A DNA stretch of 64,000 nucleotides. Source: Dokdonella sp. (GTDB taxonomy: Bacteria; Pseudomonadota; Gammaproteobacteria; Xanthomonadales; Rhodanobacteraceae). Position 1 is the first letter of the stretch. Every line of letters begins with the position of its first letter. The position numbers and the translations under genes are program-made. Below are positions 46,324-60,200 of this stretch, in pieces. The notes under the pieces were generated by a model. That model saw only the letters and a list, made by a program, of their open reading frames with translations. It was not told the DNA's origin and did no database searches. The DNA lies in contig NZ_JAHCAQ010000005.1 of the NCBI RefSeq assembly GCF_019634845.1, positions 1 through 64,000 on the forward strand, given 5' to 3'.

Positions 46324-49300
46324 TCAGTGGTGCATGAGCCGCTCGACCGCGAGCGAGCCGCCCTGCGCCAGCTCGACGACGAGGTCAGCCTGTGCCCCGA
46401 CAAGACCGAGGCGCGTGCCCACCAGCACCAGCGCGAAGCGCTCGCCATCGAGCGCGCTCCACGCAGTCGCCTGGCGGCCCGCCACCAGCCGTACCAGCAC
46501 CGTTTCGCCGATGCGGATCGCCTCGACTGCAAACGTGCGGTCGGCCGCCTGCGCGAGCGTGACCCGCTGCAGCGGGGCGAGGCCGGCGACATCGAGCGTG
46601 AGCGCCTGCGTCTCGCTCAGCGAGCCCGCCGCAACCGGCTCGATCGCCTCATCCCAGTCGGAACCATCGCCACCCAGCTCGAAGCCGTCGCGGAAGATCA
46701 CGATCTCGGTGCTGTCGGTGCGCACGATCGAGTTGCCACCCGCGGCAACCGTCACGCCGTTGTCGATCATGCCGTCGATGTCGGCAACCACTTGCGCGGT
46801 GAGCAGGTACACCACGCTGCCGCCCGCGGGCAGGTCGATCGTATCGTCGAGGTCGCCGCTGCCGCTCGCGGTGCAGCTGGCGCCATTGCTGGCGCTGCAT
46901 TGCCACTGGGCGCCCGCCACGTCGAGCTCATCGGGGAGCATGTCGGTCACGTGCACGCCGTTCGCGCCGAAGCTGCCGGCGTTGCCGACCGTGATCGTGT
47001 AGGTGAGCAAACGCCCGACCTGGGTCGCGTTGCGGCCGTCGCTGATGCTCACGTTGAAGCCGTCCAGCACCGATACGCCGGTCGCGGTGAACGCCACCGT
47101 GCCCGTCACGCCCGCCGCGCTCGCGACGACCGTATTGGTGCCCGGCGTCGCATCGAGGGTCCAGCCACCGAGCGTGGCGATGCCGCTCGAGTCGGTGGTC
47201 TGGCTCGCGCCGGTCAGCGTGCCGCTGTTGGCACCCGCGGTGAACGTCACGGCGACGCCGGCCACCGGATGCCCGCCTGCATCGGTCACCTTGACCGCCG
47301 GCAATGCGCCCGTGAGTGGCTGGCCGGCGACGCCGCTGAAGGTGGTCGCGCCGTTGGCCGCAATGCCGCTCGCCGCACCTGCGGTGATCGTGAGCGTCGC
47401 GTTCGCCGAGCCGCTGTGGTTGGCATCGGTGATCGTCGCGACCACCGCGTAGCTGCCGACGGCGCTGGGCGGCGTGCCGTCACCATCGTAGGTGACCGCC
47501 ACCGCGAGGTTCGCCGGTGTCGTCGTCACCGTCACCGGCTTCGGGTTGCCGTCCCAGGCCTGCGTGGTGTCGGTGATCGCCACCGTCGCTTCAGCCTTGG
47601 CGATCACGAGCGTTCCCGACGCCGAACCCGAGTAGCCTTGCTGGGTCACGGTGGCCACGACCGCGTAACTGCCGGCATTGACCGGGACATCGTTCACGCC
47701 GTCGTAGGTCACGCTGACCGTGAGTCCGGTCGGCTCGGTGCTGACGCTGGCCGCATGCGGATCGCCATCGTAGACGGCAGACAAGTCGCCCAGCGTCACC
47801 GTGGCTTGCGCCACCTCGATCACGATGAGGCCACTGACCGGCGATGCGCTGTAGTCGGTCGCGCTCGCGGCAAGCTCCGCGGCGACGGCGTGGCTGCCCA
47901 CCCCGACCGGCGGCGTCGCGCCGCCGTCGTAGGTGATGTCCACGACCGCCGGGAAGCCCGTGACTTCACCGGTCACGGTCACGCCCGCTGGGTGCGGATT
48001 GCCGTCATACGGGAAGGTGCCAAGACCCGTGAGCGCCAGGCTCACGCCCTTCGCCGCCACCACCAGCGTGGTGCTGCCGCTGGCCTCATAGTTCGTGCCG
48101 GCGCAGGTTGCTGCAAGCGTCGTACTGCCCGCATGGAGGCGCGGGTAATCACCGGTCGGCGTGAGGGCGCAGGTCACGGCGGGTTCCTGCGCAAGTTCCA
48201 CGGTCGTGGAATGAGCGGTGCCGTCGAACGTGAAGTTCGTCGGTCCGAAGCTCACCGTGCCCGTCGCCTTGGCGATGGTCGCGGTCGCGTTGCCGCTGGC
48301 CGTGTGGTTGCTGCCGTTGCAGCTTGCACTCACCGGATAGCTGCCCGCGTTCGGGCCGACCGCGCCGGTCACCGTGCAGCTCACGCCGGTTTCCTCGGCA
48401 AGCGTCGCCGTCACCGTCGGCGAACTGCCATCGTAGGTGAAGGCGAGCGTGCCCCAGGCGACCGTGCCCGTCGCCTTGGCGATGGTCGCGGTCGCGTTGC
48501 CGCTGGCCGTGTGGTTGCTGCCGTTGCAGCTTGCGCTCACCGGATAGCTGCCCGCGTTCGGACCGACCGCGCCGGTCACCGCGCAGCTCACGCCGGTTTC
48601 CTCGGCGAGCGTTGCCGTCACGGTCGGCGAACTGCCGTCGTAGGTGAAGGCGAGCGTGCCCCATGTCACCGTGCCGGCGGCCTTGGCGATGGTCGCGGTC
48701 GCGTTGCCGCTCGCCGTGTGGTTGCTGCCGTTGCAGCTTGCGCTCACCGGATAGCTGCCCGCGTTCGGACCGACCGCGCCGGTCACCGTGCAGGCGACGC
48801 CGGTTTCCTCGGCGAGCGTCGCCGTCACCGTCGGCGAACTGCCGTCGTAGGTGAAGGCGAGCGTGCCCCATGTCACCGTGCCCGTCGCCTTGGCGATGGT
48901 CGCGGTCGCGTTGCCGCTGGCCGTGTGGTTGCTGCCGTTGCAGCTTGCACTCACCGGATAGTTGCCCGCGTTCGGACCGACCGTGCCGGTCACCGTGCAG
49001 CTCACGCCGGTTTCCTCGGCGAGCGTCGCCGTCACCGTCGGCGAACTGCCATCGTAGGTGAAGTTCAGCGTGCCCCAGACCACGCTGCCAGCAGCCTTGC
49101 TCACGACGACGCTGTCACTGCCAGTCACATGGTAGGTACTGCTGACGCAATCGGCCGCCACTGCGTGCGTGCCGGCGTTGGTGATGGTGGCGGGCGTCAC
49201 GATGCAGGTCGCATCGGGGTCCTCCGCAAGCGTGGCGCTGATCGGATGGGCGTTGCCGTCATAGGCGAACGCAGTCGGCGTGAAGGTGATGGTGCCGCTC

Positions 49301-51066
49301 GTGATTGGCGGATAGCCGTACAGCACGTTGCCCACGGTCGTATCGCCGGCATTGTGCTTGTCGTAGGTCTTGGCCCACACCGCATTGAACTGGGCCAGGC
49401 CCATGCTCGGCATGTAGACGCCGCCGAAGCTGTTGCCAGCGGCCTGCACATCCCACTTGAAGGGACGCTTCTGGCTGATCGAGCTGCCGTCGGTACCACT
49501 GGTGTAGTTGATACCCTGGCCGATCGCATAACCTGCACCGCCATTGCAGCCACCGGAGGTGCTGGCATGGTTGCGGCCGGTGCAGGTGCGGTCATCGAGC
49601 GCGATGTACCAGCCAATGCCGCTGTCGAACGAATTGGCATCGGCCAGCTGGCTGCCGCCGACCACCGCCTTGGTGAACGTGGCAGCGCCGCTCGCATCAT
49701 TGTCGTCGACGAACAGGATGGCCTTGCCCTTGTTGATGCTCGTTGCGCCATTGGCGAGGAACGTGTTGCCGCGGATCGTGACGTCGAACGTCGCCGGCGA
49801 CGGCGGTACGCCCGTCTGCAGCGACCAGTTGCCGACCACGATCGCGCGGAAGTCGCTTTGGCCAGCCAGTGGCTGGAACGTATTGCCCTGGATCGTGACA
49901 TTGGGCCGGCTCTGCACCCACAGGCCGCTGTAGTTCTTGCGGAAACCCGTGAACACGTTGCCTTCGACGATCGTGCCGGGCGCGCTGATGCCCTTGAGGC
50001 TGACCAGATGCGTGTCGGCATCGTCGCCATATTCCTGGCTCATCACGAAATGGTTGTTGGCGATACGGGCCGGTTCGGCAAGGCTGTAGCCGCCGGCGAT
50101 GTACAGACCGAGCCGGCCAAAGGTCCAGTTCTCCTCGACCTTGAACACGCGTTGCGCGAGCGGATTGGCGCCCTTTGCCACCGGCTTGAGCGACATGTCC
50201 ATGGTGTGCCCGGCCACCTGGTTGCGGACGAATACACCCGTGCTGTTCTGCAAACCGATCGCATACTTGGGCGCCGCCGACGCCGACGACGTGGGCTCCA
50301 CCACATTGCCGTCCACCGTCACGAAGTCGCCATTGCCACGCGGCTCCGCCGCGGGCACCGAACTGTTAGATCCCGCCGACAGGTTGAGACCGAGGCCGAT
50401 CGCGGCCGTGCCGCTTGTGATCTTGATGTAGTTGTCGACCAGCTCGAGACCGTTGACATTGCCGGTGGCGGCGATGCCCTCCTTGGCACGCGGCGAACCA
50501 AGAAACGGCGCTGAGCTGTTGACCTCGATGTACAGCTTCTCGATGCGCACGTTCGGCACGTTGCGCACCCACACCATGGCACTGGTGCCGCCACCTGCGG
50601 CGGCGGCACTGGCCGCCTTGAGCACCGAGGCGTTGGCCGCCTTGTTGTCGGCAGTCCCGTGCGCGATCTGCCCTGGCCCCGGCGGCGTGGCATAGGGCTT
50701 GGCAAATGGGCTGTTGTCGCCGACCAGACGCAGGCCCTCGGTCTCGATCACGATCCTGTTGCTGGTAAACGCATAGTCACCGGCTGCCACGTGCACGGTG
50801 TCATACGGCGCAGCCGCGTCGATCGCGCCTTGGATCGTGCACGGCGAGGCCTGGCTGCACAGACTGCCGCTGCCGCCTGGCGCGGCATACCAGTCGGCCG
50901 CCAGTGCAGGCACCGCGAGCAGCAAGGCGAGCACGCCAGCGGCAGCGCGGCGCAGCCTGGCGCCACCGATCCCCATGCCACGCATCGGGTCGCGGCCCGA
51001 CGGCAATCCGCGTGGCTGCGCCCGCGCAAGCGGCGGTGCCGCGTTCGATCCTGTGCTGCCTTTCAT
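46324..51066 (-). CDS. Giant secreted repeat protein 1 (beta-helix, MBG and Ig-like repeats)
   Basis: The 1580-residue protein has a signal peptide ([20 protein letters not shown], cleaved about residue 57) after a 27-residue leader; AAGGGGG before the first ATG supports that start. Residues about 60-590 look like a right-handed beta-helix with pectate-lyase-like repeats. A run of MBG-type (YDG-x-P) repeats follows, four of them 69 residues and almost identical. An invasin-like Ig domain ([17 protein letters not shown]) and a DUF11-like domain ([16 protein letters not shown]) come next. [12 protein letters not shown] and a final 90-residue domain end the protein. The last 640 residues are paralogous to giant protein 2. 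A role in adhesion or matrix binding is likely but inferred. Confidence 0.85.
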   Translation of the reverse strand: MKGSTGSNAAPPLARAQPRGLPSGRDPMRGMGIGGARLRRAAAGVLALLLAVPALAADWYAAPGGSGSLCSQASPCTIQGAIDAAAPYDTVHVAAGDYAFTSNRIVIETEGLRLVGDNSPFAKPYATPPGPGQIAHGTADNKAANASVLKAASAAAAGGGTSAMVWVRNVPNVRIEKLYIEVNSSAPFLGSPRAKEGIAATGNVNGLELVDNYIKITSGTAAIGLGLNLSAGSNSSVPAAEPRGNGDFVTVDGNVVEPTSSASAAPKYAIGLQNSTGVFVRNQVAGHTMDMSLKPVAKGANPLAQRVFKVEENWTFGRLGLYIAGGYSLAEPARIANNHFVMSQEYGDDADTHLVSLKGISAPGTIVEGNVFTGFRKNYSGLWVQSRPNVTIQGNTFQPLAGQSDFRAIVVGNWSLQTGVPPSPATFDVTIRGNTFLANGATSINKGKAILFVDDNDASGAATFTKAVVGGSQLADANSFDSGIGWYIALDDRTCTGRNHASTSGGCNGGAGYAIGQGINYTSGTDGSSISQKRPFKWDVQAAGNSFGGVYMPSMGLAQFNAVWAKTYDKHNAGDTTVGNVLYGYPPITSGTITFTPTAFAYDGNAHPISATLAEDPDATCIVTPATITNAGTHAVAADCVSSTYHVTGSDSVVVSKAAGSVVWGTLNFTYDGSSPTVTATLAEETGVSCTVTGTVGPNAGNYPVSASCNGSNHTASGNATATIAKATGTVTWGTLAFTYDGSSPTVTATLAEETGVACTVTGAVGPNAGSYPVSASCNGSNHTASGNATATIAKAAGTVTWGTLAFTYDGSSPTVTATLAEETGVSCAVTGAVGPNAGSYPVSASCNGSNHTASGNATATIAKATGTVAWGTLAFTYDGSSPTVTATLAEETGVSCTVTGAVGPNAGSYPVSASCNGSNHTASGNATATIAKATGTVSFGPTNFTFDGTAHSTTVELAQEPAVTCALTPTGDYPRLHAGSTTLAATCAGTNYEASGSTTLVVAAKGVSLALTGLGTFPYDGNPHPAGVTVTGEVTGFPAVVDITYDGGATPPVGVGSHAVAAELAASATDYSASPVSGLIVIEVAQATVTLGDLSAVYDGDPHAASVSTEPTGLTVSVTYDGVNDVPVNAGSYAVVATVTQQGYSGSASGTLVIAKAEATVAITDTTQAWDGNPKPVTVTTTPANLAVAVTYDGDGTPPSAVGSYAVVATITDANHSGSANATLTITAGAASGIAANGATTFSGVAGQPLTGALPAVKVTDAGGHPVAGVAVTFTAGANSGTLTGASQTTDSSGIATLGGWTLDATPGTNTVVASAAGVTGTVAFTATGVSVLDGFNVSISDGRNATQVGRLLTYTITVGNAGSFGANGVHVTDMLPDELDVAGAQWQCSASNGASCTASGSGDLDDTIDLPAGGSVVYLLTAQVVADIDGMIDNGVTVAAGGNSIVRTDSTEIVIFRDGFELGGDGSDWDEAIEPVAAGSLSETQALTLDVAGLAPLQRVTLAQAADRTFAVEAIRIGETVLVRLVAGRQATAWSALDGERFALVLVGTRLGLVGAQADLVVELAQGGSLAVERLMHH
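48258..49085 (-). repeat. Four 207-bp tandem repeats
   Basis: The period is exactly 207 bp: the sequence GATGGTCGCGGTCGCGTTGC recurs at 48474 minus or plus 207 (48481 and 48274 cycle; 48688, 48895). Each unit encodes 69 residues ([20 protein letters not shown] ... [20 protein letters not shown] ... [20 protein letters not shown]). The near-identity at the DNA level points to recent expansion or gene conversion and possible length variation by slippage. Confidence 0.92.
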
Positions 51067-51262
51067 GCCTGCCCCCTTTGCGACCGCCGTTGCCGGCGGT
51101 CAGCCACTTTCCAAGTGCGCGCCACTGCCCGCACGGAACCAGCCAGCCGCGACGACTGCCGCGATCCACGCCGAAACATCACCGGCGTGCTGGCGGCGCG
51201 ATCGTCCCGTTGCCCCCAACGATCGGGCGCGGCAACCGCAGCGGCTGCCGCGCCCTGCTGCA
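51067..51262. other. Gap between the two giant genes with two hairpins
   Basis: It contains a 10-bp stem GGGCGCGGCA/TGCCGCGCCC (51225-51255), 7 bp beyond the end of giant gene 2, which may terminate it, and GACCGCCG/CGGCGGTC (51082-51101) just upstream of the giant 1 ribosome site. No other gene is seen. Confidence 0.5.
51225..51255 (-). terminator. Terminator-like hairpin after giant gene 2
   Basis: The 10-bp perfect stem with an 11-nt loop begins directly after the stop codon region (51263) on the minus strand. No T run follows; a second 7-bp stem (CGATCGT/ACGATCG) lies beyond it. Confidence 0.5.
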
Positions 51263-54200
51263 TCAATGTCGCGTCAGCCGCTCGAGCATGAACGTGCCGC
51301 CCTGCGGCAAGTCCAGGCTCAATTCCGACTCGGCGCCGACCAGGCTCAGGTGCCGGCCGACGAGAACGAGAGCGATGTGGTCGTCGCCGGCCACGCTCCA
51401 CGCGCTTGCCACGTCGGCGACCACCAGGCGCAGGTACACGCGCGCGTCGATGCGGATCGCCTCGACGCTGAACGCGCCATCGGCGGCCTGCGCCAGCACC
51501 ACGCGCTGCAGCGGGGCCAATGCCGCCGCGTCGAGGGCGAGCGTCACCGCCTTGTCCTCGCTGAGCGCGCCCGCATTGGCCAGCTCGTCCGACCTGCTCC
51601 ACTGCGCGCCGTCACCGCCGAGCTCGAAGCCATCGCGGAAGATCACGATCTCGGTACTGTCGGTGCGCACGAGGCTGTCGCCGCCGCCGCTGACGGTCAC
51701 GCTGTTGTCGATCATGCCGTCGAGGTCGTCGATCACGCGGGCGTTGAGCAGATACACCACGCTGCTGCCCGCCGGCAGATTGACGCTGTCGGCGAGGTTG
51801 CCGCTGCCGCTGGCGGTGCAGCTCGCACCATTGATCGCAATGCACTGCCAGCTCGCGGTGGCCGCATCGAGCTCACCCGGCAGCGTATCGGTCACGGTGA
51901 CCGCGTTGATGGCGGCGCTGCCGCCGTTGCCCACGGTGATGGTGTAGGTCAGCAGGCGACCCACCTGGGTCGCGACGCGACCGTCGGTGATCGTGGCATT
52001 GAGTGCGCCCGCCACGGCCGCTCCTTCGGCCGTGAACGTCACCGTGCCCGTCACGCCGACCGCACTGGCGGTGACCGTGTTGGTGCCCGGCATGGTGTCG
52101 AGGATCCAGCCGCCGAGCGTCGCGATGCCGTTTTGATCGGTGGTTGGACTGGCACCACTGAGCGTGCCGCTGCCGGCACCGGCGCTGAACGTGATCGCCA
52201 CGCCCGCGACCGGGTTGCCGCCCGCATCGCTCACCTTGACCGACGGCAGCGGAGCTGCCAACGCCTGCCCGGCGGTACCGGTGAACGTGGTCGCACCATT
52301 GGCGGCAAGCGTGCTGGCGGCACCGCTCGTGATGATGAGCGTGGCGGCGGCCGAACCGCTGTAGTTGGTCTCGTTGACGCTCGCCAGCACGGCATAGCTG
52401 CCGACTGCGCTCGGTGCGCTCGCACTGCCGTCATAGCTGACATCGACGGTCAGGCCAGCCGGTACCGTCACCACCGAGACTGCCCTCGGCGTGCCGTCCC
52501 AGGCCTGCGTGGTGTCACCGATCGTCACCGTGGCCGACGCCTTGGTGATCACGAGCGTGCCACTCGCAGCGCCGCTGTAGCCAGGCGTGGTGATCGTGGC
52601 GACCACGGCATAGCTGCCGGCATTGGTCGGCGCCGTTCCACTGCCGTCGTAGCTGAGGCTGACCGCCAGGCCCGACGGTTGGGTGGTGGCACTGGCCGCA
52701 TGCGCAGTGCCGTCGTAGACCGCGCCCAGATCGCCGAGCGTGACGGTCGCGTTCTGCGCACCGATCACGAGCACGCCACTGGCCGGCGTGGCGACGTAGT
52801 CGGTCACCGCCGCATCCAGCGCCGCCACCACGGCATAGCTGCCCACCGCCGATGGCGCGATGGTGCTGCCGGCGTAAGTGACGGTCACGGTGGCGGCGAA
52901 ACCAGCCACCTCGCCACCGACGCTGACCGTGGCCGGATGGGCGCTGCCGTCGTAGACCCACGGACCCAGGCCCGACAGTGCGATCGTCACCGACTTGGCT
53001 GCGACGTCCAGGGTGGCGCTGCCACTCGCATCGTAGTTGCTGCCGCTGCAGGTCGCCGCCAGCGCCGTGCTGCCGGCGTGCGTGCGCGGATAGTCACCGC
53101 TCGGCGCGAGCGCGCAGCTCGTTGCCGGCTCCTGCGCGATCACCGCCGTGGTCGAGTGCGCGCTGCCGTCGAAGGTGAAGCTCGTCGGCCCGAACGCCAC
53201 CGTGCCCGTCGCCTTGGCGATCGTGAAGGCCGTGCTCGCGCTGCCCGTGGTGTTGCTGCCGGTGCAGGTTGCGGTGACCTCGTAGCTGCCCGCAGCGGTC
53301 GGCGCTGCCGACAACGGCGTGACGCCCTGCAGGTAAGCGTAGCTGCAGCTCACGTTGGCATCGCCCGCCATCGACGCCAGCGGCGACTGCGGCTGGCCGT
53401 TGTAGACGAAGCTGGTGCGGTCGAACGTCACCACGCCACCGGACTGCGCCGCGATCACGAGCGTCGCGCTGTCGGTGATGCCGGTGTAGTTCGGGTCGGT
53501 GATGCCCGCCGTGACGGCGTAGCTGCCCACGTTGGTCGGCGGAACCGCGCTCGGGCCGTAGCTCGTCGGCGCGATGCCGACGTACTGCACCGCATACGCC
53601 AAGCCGGTCGGGTTGGTGGTCGCGGTCACGGCCTGCGCGCCACCGCTGTAGGTGCGGTGGATCGTGCCGTCTGCCGTGCCATCGTCGTCGTCGAGCGTGA
53701 TCGTCGCGCCCGCGTTGGCCTGGGCGATCACCAGGGTGCCCGTCGCACTGACCGGCGCGTAGTTGGCATCGGTGGTGCTGGCGACCACGTGGTACTGGCC
53801 GGCGTCGCTCGGCGGCGTGGTGCTGAGCGGATACAGCGTGCCGCCATCACCGACGTAGGTCACGACGTAACTGATGCCGCCCGGCGTCGTGGTCGCGGTC
53901 ACCGCCTGCGGCGTGCCGTTGTAGGTGCGCGTGACGATGTTGCTGACCGCACCATCGAGCGTGATCGTCGCACCGCCATTGGCGGCGACGATGAGCGTGC
54001 CGCTCGCGCTGCCGCTGTAGTTGGGATCGACCACGGTGGCGACCACCGAATAGGTGCCGGCCACCTCGGGAGGCGTGGCGTCGCCGTTGTAGGTCACGAG
54101 GATCGATGCAACCGCAGGCGTGCTGTGGGCCGCGACGACCTGCAGCGAACCGTCGTAGGTGCGATGGATCGTGCCATCGACGGTGCCGTCGTCATCGTCG

Positions 54201-57200
54201 AGCGTGACCGCTGCGGCAGCCTTGGCCACCACCAGCGTGCCCTGTGCACCGCCCTGATACACGCCCGTTGCGTCAACGTACACGCAGTAGCTGCCGGCAT
54301 TGGTGGGCGGCGTGGTGTTGCTGCCGCTCGGCGTCGCTGGGCAGGTCGGACCGGTCAGCGGCTCGTACACCACCACGTGCGGCACCGCGGCCGGCGTGAC
54401 CGTCACCGCGCGCGGCGTGCCGTCGTAGACCTGCGCCAGATCGCTCAGCGCGAAGCTGACCATGTTCGGGCCGATCACGACCGGCGTCACCTCGGTGCTC
54501 GTGAACAGCACCGCGTGCGTCGCCGCATCGAGCACGTCATAGGTCACGGTGTAGCTGCCTTCGCGATGGAAGATCGCACGGGCCGAGCTGATCGCGTCGT
54601 AGCCGTCCTCGAGCGGGAAGCCCGTCGGCGGACCGAACCAGGTGACGAGGTCGCTGCCGGCCTGCGTCCACGGCAGCGGCATGAAGCTGCCGCCAAGCTG
54701 GTAGGCAAACTCCGCGTCGGCCGGCGCCAGCGTGGCGCCGCCCACGTCGGCCAGCGTCACCTTGACAATGACGTTGCCGTCGGCGCGACCACCCGTGTTG
54801 GTCAGGCGTGCCTGCGACAGCAACGCATCCTCGGCCTGGCCGGCGGTCGGGCCGTTGTAGGTGAGCTGCGCATTGGGCACCGTCGTGCGCGCAGTCGCAC
54901 TGCTCGCGTAGACGTGGCCGTCGGCACCGACGATGCTGCCGAAGAGCTGGTACTCGCCCGCCTTGAAGGCGAGCTTGATGCCCAGCATCACCGGCGGATC
55001 GACGTTCGGCATCACCGCATCGTTGGCCGCCAGGTTCGGGTAGCGGAAGATCGTCGCGGTGCGGCCATTGTGCGAACCCATCGCCTGACCGAGGAACAGC
55101 GATGCGTAGTCGTTCGGGCAGCCGTGGTGGTTGCCCGGCTCCTGCGCGGCCCAGCCGGCCGGATCGTAGACGCAGGCGAGCACGTCATCGGCGGCGATGG
55201 CGACCGGCATGCCGCCCGTACCGTTGCCATCGTCGATGCGCACCACGGTCAGTTCCACATGCACGTTCTGCGTGGTGGGGCTGCCGCTGTTGCCAACCGA
55301 ACCGGTGTAGTCGAGCAGGTCGGTGTAGGGCGCGCCCAGACCCACCAGCGCCATCGCCGGCGCGCTGTCGAGCGAGATCGTCACTGCTGCGCCATCGCCA
55401 ACCACCAGCGTCGCGCTCGCCGAAGCCGTGTAGTTCGGATCAACGAGCGTGGCGACCACGGTGTAGGTGCCGGGCAGGGTCGGCAGCGTCGGGCTGCCGT
55501 CGTAGGTCAGGCTGATCGTGCCGGTCGGCGCCGGCAGCGGCGCTGCCACGCTCGCGACCGCGCCCACGGCATGCACGGGCGTGGACTGGTGCAGATCGGC
55601 TGCATTGATCGTCACCGTGGCCGGGGCCTTGTCGATGGTCAGCACGGCCGTGGCCGAGCCGGTGTACAGCGCATCATTGACCGACGCCTGCACCACGTAG
55701 CTGCCCGCCGCCGTCGGCACGGTGCTGCCACCGTCGTAGGTGTAGACGAGCGCGAGGCCTGGCGGCACGGTCGTTGCCGATGCCGCGTGCGCATTGCCAT
55801 CGAAGGTCGCGTGCAGGCTGGCCGGGTCGAACAGCACGCTCGCGGTCATGATCGCCTGCGGCACCACTTCGGTGAACATCTCGGCCGACGCATAGGCATC
55901 TCCGCTCGTGGCGCCGCGCACGGTTGCCGTGGCATGGAACACGCCCGTGCGGTGGTAGGTGATGCGGAACTGGTGGGTGTAGTCGAAGCCCGCCGGGATC
56001 GCAAAGCCGGTCAGGTCCGGGAAGTTCACTTCCAGGCCGTTGGCGACTTCGCTCACTGGGCCCGTGACCCACATCGAACCGTTCCAGACCTCGAGCGTCA
56101 CATCGCTCGTGACCAGCGTCTGGCCCGCCATGTCGATGCGTACCTTGACGTAGCCGTTCTCGGCCAGCGCGCCGCCGAGGTTTTGCAGGCGGCCGATGTA
56201 GGCCGTCGGCGCTTCCACTTCGACGCCGGCCACCGGGCCGTTCAACGTCAGGTGGATGTCCTCGGCCAGCACGCTCACGTCGGTGTGGATCGACTCGGTG
56301 TTGGACACCGGCGTGGCGCTGCCATCGGCGGTGATCACCGTGGCCGTCGCCGTGTAAACGCCCGCGTTGGCATAGGTGAAGCGGAACTGCCAGGTCCAGC
56401 TCGGCTCGTCGATCGGGAAGCCGGCCGGCATGACCGGCTGCGGGAACAGGTACACCAGCTCATTGGTGAGCGGATCGACCGACCACGGAATCGAGGCGCC
56501 GAGGTCGGCCACCGGATCCACCCACACGCCGCCCCAGAAGATCTCGGCCTTCGCGATGTCCGACGCGCTCGCCGCGGTGCCGTTGCGCTGGATGCGCACC
56601 TCGACGAAATACCGGTTCGTCGCCGGCGGCAGCGGATCAGCCGTGAGCGTGCCCACGTACTGCACCGGCGTGCCCACCATGCCCGTCACCGCGCCCTGCA
56701 CATCCAGATGGATGTCGGGCGTGTCGATCACGGTCGTGGTGGTGCTGGCGCTGGCCAGCGCCGGTGCCGTCAGCGGTGTCGGCTCGGCGGCATCGATGAG
56801 GTCGGCCGTCGCGGTGTACATGCCGGTATCACCGTAGGTGAAGCGGAAGTTCCACGAGAAGATCGCGTTGTCGATCGTGAACGCCGCGAACGGCTGCGGG
56901 AAGTAGTAGACGAGATCGCCGCCATCGGGCACGAGCAGCGGCTGCAGCGTGGCGGTGTGATCCTGCCAGCCGCCCTGGTAGAGCTCCATCTTCGCCAGAT
57001 CGGTTGCAGTCAGCGCATGGGTGCCGCCCGTCTTGTGGATGCGGATGCGCGTCCAGAACGTGTGACCGGCATGCAGCGCCGGCTCGGCCAGCAGCGTGCC
57101 GGTGTACTGCGCCGCATCGCCCAGTTCGACGTCATCGAGCGGGCCGTTGAGCAGCAGGCCGAGGTCGGGCAGGTGCGGCGTCGCCGCGACCACCGTGGTC

Positions 57201-60200
57201 GCCACCGCCGCCGTCGCGAACACATGCGCCGAGGGATTGCCCGCGTCGGCCGCGTGGACCACTTCGGCCACCGCCGTGTACACACCCACATCGGCATAAC
57301 CGAAGCGGAAGTTCCAGGTCCAGCTCGGGCTGGTGATCTGGAAGCCGCCCGGCAGCGCCGGTTTCGGGAAGTAGTACACAAGCTCAGTGCCCGGCCCGCC
57401 TGGCTGGGTGATTTCGTCCGGCGGCAGCGTGGTCCACGTCCCGCCGTAGTACATCTGCATCGTGGCCAGATCGCTCGGCGCCAGGGCATGGCCGCCGCTC
57501 TTGCTGATCGTCACCTTGACGAAGAAGTCCTCGCCCACATGCAGGCTCGGATCGGCCAGCAGCGTGCCGGTGTATTCAGCCACCTGCGCCACTTCGATCG
57601 ACTCGGCCGGACCGCCCAGCACGAGATGGATGTCGGTCGCCGGCAGCGCATCGAGCACCACCGTGGCGATCGAGGCCGCCACGGTCGGCGTGACGGGCGC
57701 ACCGCCGATGCCATCGGTCAGCGTCGTCGACAATGTGTAGGTACCCGGTGTGGCGTAGGTGAAGCGCACGTTCCAGGTCCAGCTCGGATCGAGGATCGGG
57801 AAGCCTGTCGAATAGCCCGGAATGCCACCGGGGAAGTCGTAGACGAGGTTGCCGCTGCCGTCGAGCGTGAACAGCGCCATCAGCGCGCTCGCATCCTGCC
57901 AGCTGGAACCGGTCCACACTTCCATCGTCGCGAGGTCGCTCAGCGCCAGCGGATCACCGCCCGACTTCGACAGCACGACGTGGTAGCCATAGGACTCGCC
58001 CACATGCAGCGCCGGATTGGCCAGCATCGTCGCCGCGTACTGGGCGGTGTCGCCCACGTGGATCGGATCGACCGGGCCGTTCAGCACGAGGGCGATGTCG
58101 CCGGTGCCCAGCACGATGTTCAGCGTGGCCGTGTTGCCGCCCGACAACACGTAGTTGCCGTTGGTGATCGTCGCCACCACGGCATAGCTGCCCACCGCGG
58201 TCGGCGGTGTCGGGCTGCCGTTGTAGGTGATCGCCAGCGGCACGCCAGCCGTCGGCGCGGTGGTGGCCACCACGGACTTGGGCGAACCGTCGTAGGCCTG
58301 CGTCAGGTGCGAGAACGTGATCGTGGTCGGCTGTGGGCTGACCGTGTAGTTCGCGCTGGCGGCCGGGGCGGTGTGGTTGACGCCCGTGCAGGCCGCGGCG
58401 TTGACCGTGTACGAGCCCACGTTCGGACCGACCGTGCCGGTCACCGGGCACGCCGTGCCCTGCTCGGCAGTCAAGCGCGCCGTCACGGCATGCGTGCCGC
58501 CGTTGTACGTGAGGCTGCTCCCGCTGGCGGGCAGGAACTCGATGGTGGTGGAGGCAGGCGTGATGGTCAGCGTGCCGCTGGCCGAGCCCTCGCAGCAGTT
58601 GTCGGTGATGGTGGCCACCACGGCGTAGCTGCCAACCGCTGTCGGTGGCGTCGGGCTACCGGCGTAGGTCACGGCATAACTTGCGCTTGCATGCGGCGCG
58701 GCGATCGTTGCGGTCACCGCCTGCGGCGTGCCGTCGTAGGTGCGGGTGAGCGGGGCATCGAGCGTGATCGTCGCCTGCGTGATCCGCACGACGACTTCGG
58801 CGACCGCGTTCTCGAGCGTCGCACTCACGGTCGATTGACCGCTGGCGAGGCCGGAGAAGGTTGTGGTCGCCACGCCCCCGCTGGTCGCACCCGGTGTGGT
58901 GGCGTTGGCGCCATTGTTCGCCGCGAACGCAATCGGAGTGCCGTCGGGGAACACGCTGGCAACCAGGACTCCGTTGGAGTTGTGGTTGAGGTCGGCGCTG
59001 ATCGGCAGGCTCGCATTGCGCGCGATCTCGATCGGTCCGGTCGGCAGGCTCAGCACGAGCCAGGGGTCGAAGTCGCCGTTGCCCGCCGCCGCGGCGCAGC
59101 CGCTGCCGCTGTCGGGACTGTCGTTGCAGCCCCACCAATTGTTCTCGAAATCGCTCGCGCCGTTGCTGCCGGTGACGGCATCGCCGGCGTCCTGCCAGCC
59201 CGCGGTATTGCCGCTCAGGCGATTGAAGTGCGCCGTCGTCGCGAGGCTCTTGCCGTTGGTGCGGTCGGTCAACACACCGATGCCGAAACCAGTGATGATG
59301 TTGCCCGAGGCTTGGACCTGATGCGACGCGTCGCCGTACTGGAACAGCGTGGTCGAGAACATCGCGCCCACGGTCGTGTCAGCCGGATCCGAAACGGTCG
59401 CATCGCTGCCGTCGGCCGAATTGCCGAGGAATTCCGCGGTCGCCAGCGCCGGATTCGAGTCGCTGCGCCCACCGAACGAGCCCAGACCGATCGCGCACGC
59501 GCGCACCGTGTTGTCGCGCACGGTTACGTTCTTGTAGTTGGCAAAGGTGAATATGCCGTAGGCATCGTCCCTGCCGCAGCTGATCGTGTTGTTTTCGATC
59601 AAATCAGTGCCGCTGCCGCCAGACCCGCCGCTGTTGTCGGTGTGGATGCCGGAGTTGGAATTGCTGACGCGGTTGTTCTCGAAGATGATGCCTTTCGACC
59701 AGTTGGCTGCGATCGCATCATTCGCGTCGGAGACATCGTTGTCGTCGACGCTGCCGCTGCCGTAGAAGCTGAAGATGCCGATCGAGGCCGGGTCCGCCTT
59801 CACGTTGTCGACCGTGTTGCGGCGGAACGCGAACGTGCCATTGGTGCTCGGCGAGTAGATGCCGCGCAGCCAGATGTTGCGCACGGTCGTGTCATGCACC
59901 TTGAAATTGGTGATGTTGGCGATCGTGGTCGAGCTCATGATGCCGTTGCGCGCGGCGATGTCGGTCGCATGGCCGGGCAGAGCAGGATTGATGCCGTCCA
60001 CCGTGAGCTGCGAAATCTCGACATTCGAGGCGTTCACGAGGAACACGATGCTCGCGGTGCCATCCCCGCACATCGAGCCCTGCGTGCCGAGCGGCGCGCC
60101 GTTGCAGTCGGGGTTGTACGCGGCCGGCACGACCGTGGTCAGCGCCTGGCCCGCGCCCTGGATCTTGATCGGCCGCGTCACGACCACGTTCTCGGCCAGC

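Noticed and set aside
48258..49085. A CRISPR array
   Set aside because: The repeats are 207 bp, in frame and without unique spacers; they encode protein modules.
46258..50514. A 1418-residue open frame opposite giant gene 1
   Set aside because: Same explanation. The minus strand has a signal peptide, known repeat families and ribosome site.
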